Counted from the stretch's first letter, positions 44,246 through 54,138 are shown. The stretch: 64,000 nt of DNA from Nostoc sp. CENA543 (GCF_002896875.1 NZ_CP023278.1:124001-188000); one strand, 5' to 3'. The notes: a model not told the origin generated them from the letters alone. Numbers and translations: made by a program.

Positions 44246-45415
44246 ATGAAAGCGATGATTCTCGCAGCAGGTAAAGGTACTCGTGTTCGTCCGATTACCT
44301 ACACGACTCCCAAACCGATGATTCCCATCCTGCAAAAGCCAGTCATGGAATTTTTGGTGGAACTTCTGCGTCAACATGGTTTTGACCAAATTATGGTCAA
44401 TGTTAGCCATTTAGCGGAAGAAATTGAAAACTATTTCCGTGACGGTCAAAGATTTGGGGTACAAATTGCTTATTCCTTTGAAGGAAAAATTGACGACGAA
44501 GGTAAACTGATCGGGGAAGCGATTGGATCAGCAGGTGGCATGAGGCGTATTCAAGACTTCTCACCGTTTTTTGATGATACCTTTGTAGTTTTATGCGGTG
44601 ACGCGTTGATTGACTTAGATTTGACAGCTGCCGTCAAGTGGCATAAATCCAAAGGTTCAATTGCTACCATCATTTCCAAATCCGTTCCCTTGGAAGAAGT
44701 CTCTAGTTATGGTGTAGTGGTGACTGATGCAGATAATCGCGTCAAAGCCTTCCAAGAAAAACCTTCAGTAGAAGAAGCACTCAGCACCAACATCAATACA
44801 GGTATTTACATTTTTGAGCCAGAAGTATTTAAATATATCCCTTCTGGTGTGGAGTATGACATTGGTAGTCAATTATTCCCCAAATTGGTAGAAATTGGTG
44901 CGCCTTTCTACGCCATTCCTATGGAATTTGAATGGGTAGATATTGGTAAAGTTCCAGACTACTGGCGGGCGATTCGGGGTGTGTTGTTGGGTGAAATTAA
45001 AAACGTCCAAATCCCTGGTCACGAAGTTGCACCAGGTATCTACACTGGTTTAAATGTGGCTGTCAATTGGGACAAGGTAGATATTACAGGGCCAGTTTAC
45101 ATTGGCGGGATGACCAGAATTGAAGACGGGGCGAAAATCGTAGGCCCGGCGATGATTGGCCCTAACTGCTGGATTTGTAGCGGTGCAACTGTTGATAACA
45201 GCGTCATTTTTGAATGGTCGCGTTTAGGTGCGGGAGTCAGATTAGTCGATAAGCTAGTGTTTGGACGTTACTGCGTCGATAAGACAGGCGCAGCCATTGA
45301 TGTGCAAGCTGCGGCTTTAGACTGGTTGATTACCGATGCACGTCAGACTCCACCAGAAACTACACCCTTGGAAAGACAAGCTATTGAGGAGTTGTTGGGG
45401 ACAAATGTGATTTAG
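44246..45415 (+). CDS. Sugar-phosphate nucleotidyltransferase (mannose-1-P guanylyltransferase type)
   Basis: The 389-residue enzyme begins MKAMILAAGKGTRVRPITY, the G-x-G-T-R nucleotide-binding signature, with FVVLCGDALIDLDL (metal-binding Asp) and EKPSVEEALSTNINTGIYIF. The C-terminal ~130 residues form a left-handed beta-helix (GPVYIGGMTRIEDGAKIVGP). It makes a nucleotide sugar, most likely GDP-mannose or a relative, for glycan synthesis. The TAG stop at 45413 is the start of a TTAGTCA heptad array. Confidence 0.87.
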   Translation: MKAMILAAGKGTRVRPITYTTPKPMIPILQKPVMEFLVELLRQHGFDQIMVNVSHLAEEIENYFRDGQRFGVQIAYSFEGKIDDEGKLIGEAIGSAGGMRRIQDFSPFFDDTFVVLCGDALIDLDLTAAVKWHKSKGSIATIISKSVPLEEVSSYGVVVTDADNRVKAFQEKPSVEEALSTNINTGIYIFEPEVFKYIPSGVEYDIGSQLFPKLVEIGAPFYAIPMEFEWVDIGKVPDYWRAIRGVLLGEIKNVQIPGHEVAPGIYTGLNVAVNWDKVDITGPVYIGGMTRIEDGAKIVGPAMIGPNCWICSGATVDNSVIFEWSRLGAGVRLVDKLVFGRYCVDKTGAAIDVQAAALDWLITDARQTPPETTPLERQAIEELLGTNVI

Positions 45416-45486
45416 TCATTAGTCATTAGTCATTAGTCATTAGTCATTAGTCATTAGTCATTAGTCAATAGTCATTAGTGAAAACT
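45412..45486. repeat. TTAGTCA heptad array overlapping the stop codon
   Basis: About nine TTAGTCA units run from 45412, where TTTAGTCA includes the stop codon of the nucleotidyltransferase gene, to 45480. Variant GACTATTGACTTTG units follow to 45540 at the speA end. Confidence 0.85.
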
Positions 45487-45543
45487 GTGTATATTAAGTT
45501 GATCACTTTGGACTATTGACTTTGGACTATTGACTCTGGACTT

Positions 45544-47556
45544 TTAACTATTAAGATATGTGTATCTTCTGAGACTTTGCTCGTAGGTTTGCAGGAGTCT
45601 TTGGGATTCAGCTAGAGTGATGCGCTTTTCTTCTAAGGCTTTTTCACAACGCTGGCGAATGTTTTCTACCATGTCTTCGGAGTCATACTGTACGTAACTT
45701 ACTACTTCACTCATGGTGTCACCTTTGACTACGTGTTCAATTTGGTAGCCTTTGGGTGTTAGTTGAATATGCACTGCGTTGGTGTCGCCAAAGAGGTTAT
45801 GTAAGTTACCCATGATTTCTTGGTAAGCACCGTTGAGGAACATTCCCAGATAATAGGGTTCTCCTGCTTGGAAGGGATGCAGTTCTAAAACGGATTTGAC
45901 ATCACGCAGGTCGATAAAGCGGTCAATTTTGCCGTCACTATCACAGGTGAGGTCTGCTAAAATCCCTCGCTGGGTCGGTTCTTCATCAAGGCGATGGATG
46001 GGCATAATGGGGAAGAGCTGATCGATCGCCCAGCAATCTGGTGCTGATTGAAACACTGATAGGTTGACGTAGTAAATGGAAGCCATAATTTTTTCCAGGT
46101 CTTCCAGTTCGTCCGGTACGTAATCATGCTGGCGAATGATGTTTAATATTTTGCGACAGCAAGCCCAGTATAATCGTTCAGCTTTGGCGCGTTCCCGTAG
46201 CCGCAAAATGCCTAAGTTAAAGCGGCTGATGGCTTCTTCTTTGAATTGGGTTGCGTCGTGGTAGAACTCTTGATAGTTCTCTTTGTTAATCGATTGATAG
46301 GTTTCCCAGAGGTAATTGATCACCGGTGATTCGCCTTCTTGTGGCGGTTCTGGCAAATCTAAGGGGACTTCACTGGTACTGAGAACATCAAAAATCAACA
46401 CTGATTGGTGGGAAGCGATCGCCCTTCCACTTTCACTAATTAAGGTCGGTACGGGGATTTGTTTTTCCGCACAGGTATCTTTTAACTCTGCCACGATATC
46501 GTTAGCATAGTTTTGCATATTGTAGTTTTTCGAGGCGTAGAAGTTGGTCTGAGAACCGTCGTAATCTACACCCAAACCACCGCCAACATCGAGATATTTC
46601 ATATCTGCACCCTGAGAAGCTAATTCTACGTAAATCCGGCTAGCTTCTTGGATGGCATCTTTAATCACGTTAATGGCGGAAATTTGCGAACCGATATGGA
46701 AGTGCATCAACTGCAAAGAACCTAACAAATCGGCTTCGCGCAATTTGTCAACGGCTTGGATAATTTCGGGAATTGTCAGCCCAAACTTGGCGCGATCGCC
46801 TGTGGATGTTCCCCAGCGTCCCATGCCTTGGGTACTTAATTTCGCCCGTACACCCAAAATCGGTTTAATTCCTAGTTGATGACTAGCCGCAATCACTAAA
46901 TCGACTTCTTCAACTTGTTCTAAAACGATGATGGGGGTTTGCCCTAGTCTTTGGGCTAACATCGCTGTTTCGATGTATTCTCGGTCTTTGTAGCCGTTGC
47001 AAATCAGTAATGCGCCTGGGGTATCCAATATCGCTAAGGCAATCATTAATTCTGGTTTAGAACCTGCTTCTAGACCAAACTGATGGGGTTTGCCGAATCT
47101 GACCAAGTCTTCAATCAAATGCCGTTGCTGGTTACATTTGACAGGGAAGACACCACGATACACCCCAGGATAATTGTATCGGGCGATCGCTTTAGCAAAA
47201 CAAGCATTCAACCGTTCAATTCTGTCTTCCAAAATATCGGAAAAGCGAATCAACAGGGGTAGTCCCAAATTACGCTGCTTTAAAGCGTTGACTAATTCAA
47301 ATAAATCTAGAGAACCACCGCGATCGCCTTTGGGAGAAACAGTCACATGACCAGCCGCATTAATTGAGAAATAAGGTTGTCCCCAACCTTCAATGCGATA
47401 CAAGGCTTCACTATCCTCAATCTTCCAAGCACGAGAGACATCGCCTGTACTTGATGGTAATAGCTTCTTGTGTTTATGACCCTTTCCTTCTAGTTTATTG
47501 CCGTTAGATGGCACTTTCACCACCTCATCCGATGTAGCAGTTGACTCAACACCCAT
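45544..47556 (-). CDS. speA: Biosynthetic arginine decarboxylase
   Basis: The ~670-residue PLP enzyme makes agmatine from arginine, the entry to polyamine synthesis. Visible motifs include PVKCNQQRHLIEDL (PLP lysine), LHFHIGSQISAI, YLDVGGGLGVDYDGS and LISESGRAIASHQ. The C-terminus AESQRLLQTYEQSLRRYTY is intact. The longest reading starts 16 residues earlier, but ATG 47556 has AGAGG six bases upstream and is preferred. It diverges from ndk. Confidence 0.93.
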   Translation of the reverse strand: MGVESTATSDEVVKVPSNGNKLEGKGHKHKKLLPSSTGDVSRAWKIEDSEALYRIEGWGQPYFSINAAGHVTVSPKGDRGGSLDLFELVNALKQRNLGLPLLIRFSDILEDRIERLNACFAKAIARYNYPGVYRGVFPVKCNQQRHLIEDLVRFGKPHQFGLEAGSKPELMIALAILDTPGALLICNGYKDREYIETAMLAQRLGQTPIIVLEQVEEVDLVIAASHQLGIKPILGVRAKLSTQGMGRWGTSTGDRAKFGLTIPEIIQAVDKLREADLLGSLQLMHFHIGSQISAINVIKDAIQEASRIYVELASQGADMKYLDVGGGLGVDYDGSQTNFYASKNYNMQNYANDIVAELKDTCAEKQIPVPTLISESGRAIASHQSVLIFDVLSTSEVPLDLPEPPQEGESPVINYLWETYQSINKENYQEFYHDATQFKEEAISRFNLGILRLRERAKAERLYWACCRKILNIIRQHDYVPDELEDLEKIMASIYYVNLSVFQSAPDCWAIDQLFPIMPIHRLDEEPTQRGILADLTCDSDGKIDRFIDLRDVKSVLELHPFQAGEPYYLGMFLNGAYQEIMGNLHNLFGDTNAVHIQLTPKGYQIEHVVKGDTMSEVVSYVQYDSEDMVENIRQRCEKALEEKRITLAESQRLLQTYEQSLRRYTYLNS

Positions 47557-47639
47557 GTCTAACCTCTGTGTTTCACCCACGAATAAACAATTTAACGCAT
47601 TCACTTAGCAACGTATATGCACTCTTGAGATAAACTCTG

Positions 47640-47740
47640 ATTGGTTGATAGTCAATAGTCAATAGGCCACAGTCAATGGTCAATAGTGAAAACTCTGAGA
47701 CTCTAAACTGTAGACTTTTGACTTTTGACTCTTGACAATT
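47640..47740. repeat. TAGTCAA-type heptads between speA and ndk
   Basis: GATAGTCAATAGTCAATAGG and GTCAATGGTCAATAGTG (47648-47687), then GACTTTTGACTTTTGACTC (47714-47732), fill the divergent promoter space. Confidence 0.7.
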
Positions 47741-47771
47741 TGCAAATTTTATTATTTTTTGGGAGATAGCT

Positions 47772-48221
47772 TTGGAACGCACATTCTTAGCAATTAAGCC
47801 AGACGGCGTACAACGTGGACTAGTAGGCGAAATTATCCGTCGCTTTGAAACAAAAGGTTTTACCCTAGTTGGGTTGAAATTTTTGCAAGTCAGTCGGGAA
47901 TTGGCTGAACAACACTATGGTGTACACCGTGAAAGACCATTCTTCCCCAGCCTAGTTGAATTTATCACATCTGGCCCCGTAGTGGCGATGGTGTGGGAAG
48001 GTGATGGTGTGATTGCTGCTGCAAGAAAAATCATCGGTGCGACCAATCCCTTAACCGCAGAACCAGGAACAATTCGGGGTGATTTCGGCATTAACATCGG
48101 CCGTAACCTGATTCACGGTTCTGACGCACCAGAAACTGCTGTGCGCGAAGTTAGTCTGTGGTTTAAAGACGAAGAATTAGTCAACTGGCAACCTCATTTA
48201 ACACCCTGGTTACACGAGTAA
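47772..48221 (+). CDS. ndk: Nucleoside diphosphate kinase
   Basis: The 149-residue enzyme transfers the gamma phosphate between nucleoside di- and triphosphates. It has [37 protein letters not shown] and the catalytic His in [20 protein letters not shown]. The start is TTG at 47772 (coding [10 protein letters not shown]), which is the only start that gives the family N-terminus; GGGAGA at 47760-47765 is a good ribosome site. The gene is otherwise complete. Confidence 0.95.
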   Translation: MERTFLAIKPDGVQRGLVGEIIRRFETKGFTLVGLKFLQVSRELAEQHYGVHRERPFFPSLVEFITSGPVVAMVWEGDGVIAAARKIIGATNPLTAEPGTIRGDFGINIGRNLIHGSDAPETAVREVSLWFKDEELVNWQPHLTPWLHE

Positions 48222-48227
48222 TCTCGT

Positions 48228-48342
48228 AGGGAATGGGGCATGGGGCATGGGGCATAAAATCTACCTTGTCCCCCTTGTCTTTCATTCCCAATTCCCAATT
48301 CCCAATTCCCAATTCCCAATTCCCAATTCCCGATTCCCATTC
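48228..48342. repeat. GGGGCAT units and CCCAATT heptads after ndk
   Basis: Three TGGGGCA-type units (48233-48255), CCTTGTCCCCCTTGTC, then about eight CCCAATT heptads (48287-48335). They separate ndk and the convergent TerC gene. Confidence 0.85.
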
Positions 48343-48343
48343 G

Positions 48344-49066
48344 TTATTTCGTCACTTCACTTTTTTCCGGTTCTATTTGGGGTGTCTCTGTAACGGTGCG
48401 TTTGGAAAATCCCCAGGTTAAAATTAGGGCGATCGCGGTAATCATTAGCCATTCTGGCGGGACTAAATTATCGTTGATGACTTTCAATAACAGGCGCAAA
48501 CCCACTAGAGAAACGGTAATATATCCTGCGTCCTCTAAGTTTTCAAATTCATCTAACCATCGGATAAATAAACCAGCCATGAAGCGTAGGGTAATAATAC
48601 CAATGGTAGTACCGGTGAGGACTAGCCACTTTTCTTGAGATACGGCGATCGCGGTTGTCACACTATCTAAAGAAAAGGCTAAGTCGGTGAAAGCAATTAC
48701 TGGTATAGCTTGCCACAAGGAAGTGAAACGCGGCCCATGATGATGGTCGTTTTCTGACTCTGCGGAGGTGAAGTGTTGGAATACCAACCACAATAGGTAA
48801 GCCGCACCCAGAAGTTCAAATTGCCAAAACTTTTGGACTTCCGTGGCAGTTAACAATAGGGTAATTCGCAGCACATAGGCGACAACTAAACCGATGTTGA
48901 GTGCTTGACGTTCTAGTTTTTTGTTGTCTAGTCCTTGGGCTATAGCTGCAAGTGCGATCGCATTATCAGCAGAGAGAACTGCTTCTAAAAATACCAATAT
49001 CAGCAAAACTATAGAAGCTTCTATGCTGAGATGAAAGTGCAGGGAGTCAAAAATTTGGTCTAGCAT
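48344..49066 (-). CDS. TerC-family integral membrane protein
   Basis: The 240-residue protein has about seven TM helices and TerC metal-site motifs: [19 protein letters not shown] and [19 protein letters not shown], each with an acidic residue in the membrane. TerC/YkoY/Alx proteins export manganese or calcium, or help membrane protein insertion in plastids (AtTerC). The C-terminus is cytosolic and charged. A search by eye for a yybP-ykoY manganese riboswitch in its leader found none. Confidence 0.87.
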   Translation of the reverse strand: MLDQIFDSLHFHLSIEASIVLLILVFLEAVLSADNAIALAAIAQGLDNKKLERQALNIGLVVAYVLRITLLLTATEVQKFWQFELLGAAYLLWLVFQHFTSAESENDHHHGPRFTSLWQAIPVIAFTDLAFSLDSVTTAIAVSQEKWLVLTGTTIGIITLRFMAGLFIRWLDEFENLEDAGYITVSLVGLRLLLKVINDNLVPPEWLMITAIALILTWGFSKRTVTETPQIEPEKSEVTK

Positions 49067-49446
49067 TCCAGGTTTCTCAAGCAGGGAAAATAAAAAATTA
49101 ACAGGGATAGCGAATTTAATCTAACAAGCGCAACAAATTGCTACTTTCATTCAGCTTAACCTGTAGGCGAACAATTCTGAAATCTTGCTCGTTATGCGAT
49201 CGCGCAGATAGACGATCATCCTTAACGGTTCATATTTATTTACGCACATCTACTTACTTACTCAGTCTTTTTACTCGACTGCATCTTCTGTGATTTCTGG
49301 AATCTATACAGTGTTAATGACTACTTTTAGCAATCAGAGGTAAGCATTAATCTGCATTTGTAATTCTAGATTTACCTAGAATCAAGATTCGTGTAAAATC
49401 ATGCCATTGGCAATGTAAATCATACTTAATATTAAGGGAATTCTCG
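49067..49446. other. Divergent promoter region of terC and a secreted-protein gene
   Basis: No gene supported. AT-rich with one GCGATCGC-type site at 49197-49204. No riboswitch was recognised. Confidence 0.45.
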
Positions 49447-49881
49447 ATGGCTATTAGTAAAACTAGGTTGTATAAAAAACCTGTAATGGCTGGGTTAGGT
49501 GTGGTCTTGGGGGCGTTGGCTGTGGCGTTTCCTCAAGCTGTGCATTCTCAAACTCAAAGTATACCTGTAATTCGGATTTTAAGGGTAACTGCCAGTGGCG
49601 GTACTACTTTTAAGTTACAAGAAAACTGGTATATCCAGTCTGGACAAATTCAGGATAATAGTAAAAAGTGTGGTGTCAGAACGGGGGATAAATTTTTTGT
49701 TGCTACTATTAACGATAATCGCAATAGTCAGACGGAATTTAAGGACGGCAATCGAGTAGAAAAACTCCGCGATTATTACACCGTCACCTTTGACAAAACT
49801 TTAGCCTGTAACCAGCAAGGACAAACATGGTATATTTTCAAGAGCCATGTACAGCAACTACAAGCTGTGCCTGTCCGCTAG
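49447..49881 (+). CDS. Secreted small uncharacterised protein
   Basis: The 144-residue protein has a signal peptide (VMAGLGVVLGALAVAFPQAV, cleaved near VHSQ) and a compact ~110-residue mature part with two cysteines (KCGVRTGDKF, LACNQQGQTWYIFKSHVQQL) that could form a disulfide. It looks SH3-like or OB-like (all beta), but I do not recognise a family. Its TAG stop is directly followed by a TIR element. Confidence 0.7.
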   Translation: MAISKTRLYKKPVMAGLGVVLGALAVAFPQAVHSQTQSIPVIRILRVTASGGTTFKLQENWYIQSGQIQDNSKKCGVRTGDKFFVATINDNRNSQTEFKDGNRVEKLRDYYTVTFDKTLACNQQGQTWYIFKSHVQQLQAVPVR

Positions 49882-50004
49882 GGGACTCCTAACTTAAAAA
49901 ATATACTATCACTGTGTAGGCAGGGGGGCAGAGGGCAGGGAGCAGGGGCGAAAAAGAACGATTTCTGAATCGGAAATTGGATAATTTATTTTCTGGAAGT
50001 CCCT
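49881..50004 (+). repeat. TIR element copy C (GGGACTTCCA family, inverse orientation)
   Basis: It begins GGGGACTCCTAACTTAAAAA, contains the TATACTATCACTGTG motif and a G-rich core (CAGGGGGGCAGAGGGCAGGG), and ends AATTTATTTTCTGGAAGTCCCT. Compared with copy A the order of motifs is reversed. It starts at the last base of the previous gene's stop codon. Confidence 0.85.
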
Positions 50005-50040
50005 AAAAACTAATTTTTTCTGCTGATATAGTTCAATTGC

Positions 50041-50472
50041 TCACAGAATTTCTGTTAACGTTTTTAACAAGCTGTCGGCTAAATTAGATAGCTCTTCATC
50101 TGCGGTTTCGCCGATAGCTAAAATATTTTTCACTCTAGTTAATCTATCGCTAGCAGGAGTAATTCGCCACATTTCTTCTAAGTTAACGGCTAAATCAAAT
50201 AGCGAGCGATCGCCTAAATAATTTCTTAACTGGACAGCGACGACATCATCACTGACGAGAAATTCTTTAATCTTATCTAATACTGGGTTAGCAAAGATTT
50301 CTTCATTTCCCCAGGTTTCTAGCCAGTCTCCATCCACATCATCAACATAAAGATGGATAAAATTCAAACCATAACTGAGCCAGTCTTGCTGCATTGTTCT
50401 GGCTGTTGCTAAAGCTTCAGTAAATGTTTCCATCTGGTAATTATAATTATGAGTTTCTTTGTGGTTAGCCAT
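50041..50472 (-). CDS. Uncharacterised acidic protein, partner of the upstream gene
   Basis: The 143-residue soluble protein is acidic and helical (ALATARTMQQDWLSYGLNFI, HLYVDDVDGDWLETWGNEEI, SLFDLAVNLEEMWRITPASD). No family is recognised. It begins 50 bp after the stop of the 244-residue gene on the same strand, so the two genes probably form a unit. Confidence 0.65.
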   Translation of the reverse strand: MANHKETHNYNYQMETFTEALATARTMQQDWLSYGLNFIHLYVDDVDGDWLETWGNEEIFANPVLDKIKEFLVSDDVVAVQLRNYLGDRSLFDLAVNLEEMWRITPASDRLTRVKNILAIGETADEELSNLADSLLKTLTEIL

Positions 50473-50521
50473 GTTCAGCCATCATTGGCAAATTGATGAA
50501 ATACGCAGTTCGCAACAACAA

Positions 50522-51256
50522 TTAAGAGAATTTTAAATATTTGCCCTCAGCTAAAGAGTCACTGTTGTATAGAGTGACATTCACTAGTTGATTGATGAAA
50601 TTCGCATTTTGAGGATTATAACTTAGGAATAATCCTCTTTCTATTTCCCAAGACCGTAGCGTATTTTCCCATGCTTGGTGTTTCTGCCGATTTAGTTCTT
50701 CACTCACGCTGGTAATTTGAATACAGAGTGGCTGTTGTTGATGATTACTAACTATTAAATCCGTAGCCATAGAAAGATCAGCAATATAACGCTGCCAAAC
50801 ATTTCCATTGCGACTGGCTATTTGTTGAGCTATTGCTCTTATGATATCATCATCTTCTTGATTAAACTCTCCTGCCATTAATTTTTGTTTCCAAATGTAG
50901 AATTTTGCATCAGTTGCATTAATCCATTTGGGAAACAGATATCCGTACCAGTATCTTTCATTCGGTGTCATTTGTGCAAATTTAGCTGCTTTTTCTGCCT
51001 CTGACGGTAGAGATTGAATAATCAGCCAGATTGTCGAATCTGTAATCACTTCTAGCAAAAAAGCCAGCACCAACGGTTTAGCGGTTAAAGAACCAGGTTT
51101 AATATCTTTGACCCAGCGATTGATTTCATCTAATTTTTTCGCTAAATGAGTATCTACCGATGCAGCCTGCTCGATGAGTGATTTTAATTTATCCTTAATC
51201 TCATTGGCAGGCAAGCGATCGCCTATCCTACTATAACCGTAGCTTTTTGCTGTCAT
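50522..51256 (-). CDS. Uncharacterised protein, possible PD-(D/E)XK-like
   Basis: The ~244-residue protein from ATG 51256 (MTAKSYGYSR; the longest frame begins 24 residues earlier with a poor N-terminus) is helical in its first two-thirds. The last third has MATDLIVSNHQQQPLCIQIT and WEIERGLFLSYNP. The D-x(n)-Q-I-T arrangement recalls the core of PD-(D/E)XK-type nucleases with a changed lysine. This is weak, and no family is recognised. It is upstream of an acidic small protein gene. Confidence 0.6.
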   Translation of the reverse strand: MTAKSYGYSRIGDRLPANEIKDKLKSLIEQAASVDTHLAKKLDEINRWVKDIKPGSLTAKPLVLAFLLEVITDSTIWLIIQSLPSEAEKAAKFAQMTPNERYWYGYLFPKWINATDAKFYIWKQKLMAGEFNQEDDDIIRAIAQQIASRNGNVWQRYIADLSMATDLIVSNHQQQPLCIQITSVSEELNRQKHQAWENTLRSWEIERGLFLSYNPQNANFINQLVNVTLYNSDSLAEGKYLKFS

Positions 51257-51584
51257 GAGCCATATTCGACCAATCGATGTTACTCTGCACCCAACATTAT
51301 TAATTATTATTTTATACTTTAAACACAATACAGAGTAGCTTTCAACACTACGATAGCAGATAAAAAACTGATATTCAGTTTGGAATTGAGATTTGGGCTG
51401 GAATGTTGCTTGCTAATCAATGCCTGGAAACTACCTTTTTTGGGGTCAAACAATTTTGGATTTGAGATTTTAGATTGACTGTTCTGCTCAATCCAAAATT
51501 TAAAATTAAAATCTAAAATTCGGAGGGTCAAGAGTCTGGAGTATAGCGGACTCTTGACTCTGATGAATCTAGCAGAGGGCGAAG

Positions 51585-51980
51585 TTAAGCCCCTCGTCGG
51601 AGTGCGGCTTCTACCTGCTGAAATTCTTGTTCTAAACGATTTTTGAGTTTTTCTGGTACAGGTCTATTGGGGTAAGAACTGTAGTGACCAGCCAAAGAGT
51701 TGAGGGCTGTTCGCATAGTTGTAAAGGAACTCAGGCCTGAAACCGAGTTTACCCGTTGATAGCGAGCCGAAAAATCATTAATTTTTTGTCTTGCTTCTGC
51801 TTGAATTGCCGCTTTTTCTGGTGAATCAGGTGATACTTCTAAAGCTTGTTTTAGAACACCAACTACAGCCAAGGTATCTTGACGGTAATCCCCTGTTAAG
51901 CTATCTGGGCTACCACAGCCTACTAAGCCTATGGCAACAACCAAGACGAGAGCAAGCAGACGCGACCAATACCGCTTCAT
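51585..51980 (-). CDS. psb27: Photosystem II assembly lipoprotein Psb27
   Basis: The ~131-residue lipoprotein has a signal peptide with lipobox VVAIGLVGCG and the four-helix Psb27 fold: LTGDYRQDTLAVVGVLKQAL, INDFSARYQRVNSVSGLSSF, TMRTALNSLAGHYSSYPNRP and RLEQEFQQVEAALRR. Psb27 binds the lumenal side of CP43 in assembling or damaged photosystem II and keeps the Mn cluster site accessible. Met3 of the longest frame (51980) is the usual start. Confidence 0.93.
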   Translation of the reverse strand: MKRYWSRLLALVLVVAIGLVGCGSPDSLTGDYRQDTLAVVGVLKQALEVSPDSPEKAAIQAEARQKINDFSARYQRVNSVSGLSSFTTMRTALNSLAGHYSSYPNRPVPEKLKNRLEQEFQQVEAALRRGA

Positions 51981-52144
51981 AAGCATTATTTAAAACTATA
52001 CGTAAATCAACGTCCATCGTATCTTGGATTGGTATCTTGAAGATCAAGTTAGGTATTGTGGGTTGCCGTAAAATGTAGCAGTATCCTCAGTTTTGGGTGG
52101 AGATGGTTTTAAGTAAAGAATTATTTTCACACCCAATTGGGATG

Positions 52145-52269
52145 AGGGACTTCCAACTAAAAAAATATACAATCACTGTGGTGAGCAGGGGGGCAGGGGG
52201 CAGGGAGCAGGGGGAAAATTCAAAATATTTTCTCTCGGAAATTGGATAATTTATTTTCTGGAAATCCCT
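52145..52269 (-). repeat. TIR element copy D (GGGACTTCCA family)
   Basis: It begins AGGGACTTCCAACTAAAAAA with AATATACAATCACTGTGGTG, has a G-rich core (GGGGGGCAGGGGGCAGGGAG), and ends GATAATTTATTTTCTGGAAA then TCCCT. It lies 35 bp beyond the cofH stop codon, on its 3' side. Confidence 0.85.
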
Positions 52270-52304
52270 AGAAGTATTGTGAAATCCAAAATCTAAAATT
52301 GCTA

Positions 52305-53462
52305 TCACACGATCGCTAGATCCGACTGATTGATGTTTTGATATAAAGTGTCTCGTTGCTGGTATGGTCTACCCAAGGAAGCGATCGCAGTTTGTAGAGT
52401 GGTCACATCCATACAAGTACCACCGACAGCACCCGCCATACTGGTGATGTGTTCTTCCATTAATGTGCCACCAATATCATTACAACCCCAAACTAATGCC
52501 TCTGTTGCACCACTTAATCCCAGTTTTACCCAACTGGGTTGATGGTTAGAAATCCAATTACCTAAGTAAATCCGCGCTACAGCACTTAAGTGTAAAGCAT
52601 CCGCTAGGACTGGTTGATCACGTCCCACACGACGACGTAATGATTTGGGGGCTTCTTGTCCCACAAAGGGTAAGAGAATAAATTCGGTGATTTTGGCAGG
52701 ATATCCTTTTTGGACGGCGGTTTGTTGAAGCGATCGCAATTTTTCTAAATGTCCAATTTGTTGGGATGGGGTTTCAATATGTCCCGATAGCATGGTGCTG
52801 GTGGTATGTAAGCCTAATTTATGGGCTGTGGTGACGATTTCTAACCAGGTAGCCGTGTCAATTTTTTCTGGACACAGGACACGCCGCACCTGATCATCTA
52901 AAACCTCTGCGGCTGTTCCGGGCATAGAATTTACCCCAGCATCACTTAAAGCTGCTATCACCTCAGCATAGGTCAAGCCATCAATTCTGGCAATGAATTG
53001 CACTTCTTGGGGAGAAAAGGCGTGTAGATGAATTTGGGGAAATTCCTGTTTGATGGTTGTTACTAACTTCAGGTAGTAGGTGAGAGATTTCCCGTCAATT
53101 TGAGCTTCTGGGTTTAATCCCCCCTGCATGCAGATTTCTGTCGCTCCACGCCGCACCGCATCTTGAGATTTTTCGAGAATTTGTGTCCAATCTAACCAAT
53201 AAGCGGCTGTGTCTCCCGCATCTCGCCGGAATGCACAAAAACTACAGTGCTGCTCACAAATGTTAGTAAAGTTAATATTGCGATTAATTACGTAGGTAAC
53301 AGTATCACCGACTTGCTGCTGGCGGAGTTGGTCAGCCGTAGCACGAATAGCTGCGATCGCTCCTGGGTCAGTCTGTGTTAACAATAACACGCCTTCGTCT
53401 GGGGATAAGTCGTCACCCAACAGAGCGCGGTTAATAATAGTATCAATAGATTTTTGATTCAC
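52305..53462 (-). CDS. cofH: FO synthase subunit 2 (radical SAM)
   Basis: The 385-residue radical-SAM enzyme carries the cluster motif [10 protein letters not shown] (CxxxCxxC) and CofH-specific stretches [30 protein letters not shown] and [15 protein letters not shown]-like [15 protein letters not shown]. With CofG it makes FO (7,8-didemethyl-8-hydroxy-5-deazariboflavin), which in cyanobacteria serves as antenna of DNA photolyase. cofG is not in the window. Confidence 0.92.
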   Translation of the reverse strand: MNQKSIDTIINRALLGDDLSPDEGVLLLTQTDPGAIAAIRATADQLRQQQVGDTVTYVINRNINFTNICEQHCSFCAFRRDAGDTAAYWLDWTQILEKSQDAVRRGATEICMQGGLNPEAQIDGKSLTYYLKLVTTIKQEFPQIHLHAFSPQEVQFIARIDGLTYAEVIAALSDAGVNSMPGTAAEVLDDQVRRVLCPEKIDTATWLEIVTTAHKLGLHTTSTMLSGHIETPSQQIGHLEKLRSLQQTAVQKGYPAKITEFILLPFVGQEAPKSLRRRVGRDQPVLADALHLSAVARIYLGNWISNHQPSWVKLGLSGATEALVWGCNDIGGTLMEEHITSMAGAVGGTCMDVTTLQTAIASLGRPYQQRDTLYQNINQSDLAIV

Positions 53463-54138
53463 GGCAAGCTAATCATAATTGGCTACAAAAATCTTTACCA
53501 CCCATTATTACACGTACCATTTTTAGATTAACTTTACTAAAAAATTATCTAATTTTTATTTTCTAGCGTAATTGTACGTAACATTACTAGTGTATACTTC
53601 ACATGGACGTATAGTTCATGCGAAATAACCTATTTTACTAAATACTTATAGCTAATTTGTCAATAAAACTTTAATTTTGTCAGTCGTAATTTAGCCATCC
53701 TTGCATATTAAGTAGGTTCATTTGATAATTTTATCTCCTACTAGAAAGCATGGATTCATTACTACTGAAACATTTGGAAGTCCATACTGAATAATTAATC
53801 CTAAAGGCTTATTTTCTCAATTAAACGTTGATGGATAAATGAAATTGCTTTTGATATCAACAGATAAAAAATTTCTATGGCAATAGAGCTAAAAATACTA
53901 TGAGTTAGTATAAAATAATTTCCATCATTATTTATGTTGAATTTATCTGCGGGTATTGAATATCAGTAATTATCAACGAAATTGACTATCAAGTACAAAG
54001 TAAAAAACTATTTTTTTTACTCGTGAATGGTTGTAAAAACAAAGATTGTATACAGACGAAATTGACAGATATTCATTTCAAAGCACATTGTTCAACATAA
54101 CACGGTCACACTGTAAACTCCATTGTGTAATTTAGTTT
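53463..54138. other. AT-rich non-coding region between cofH and the GT2-GtrA gene
   Basis: 676 bp without a supported gene, repeat or RNA motif. It is AT-rich and contains only promoter-like sequence for the two divergent genes. Confidence 0.45.

Noticed and set aside
45412-45486. CRISPR array
   Set aside because: Heptad repeats are direct tandem units without spacers, and no cas genes are near. All similar arrays in the window are of this kind.
48344-49446. yybP-ykoY manganese riboswitch upstream of the TerC-family gene
   Set aside because: TerC genes often have it, but the leader (49067-49250 on the minus strand) lacks the GGGGAGUA and other conserved elements.
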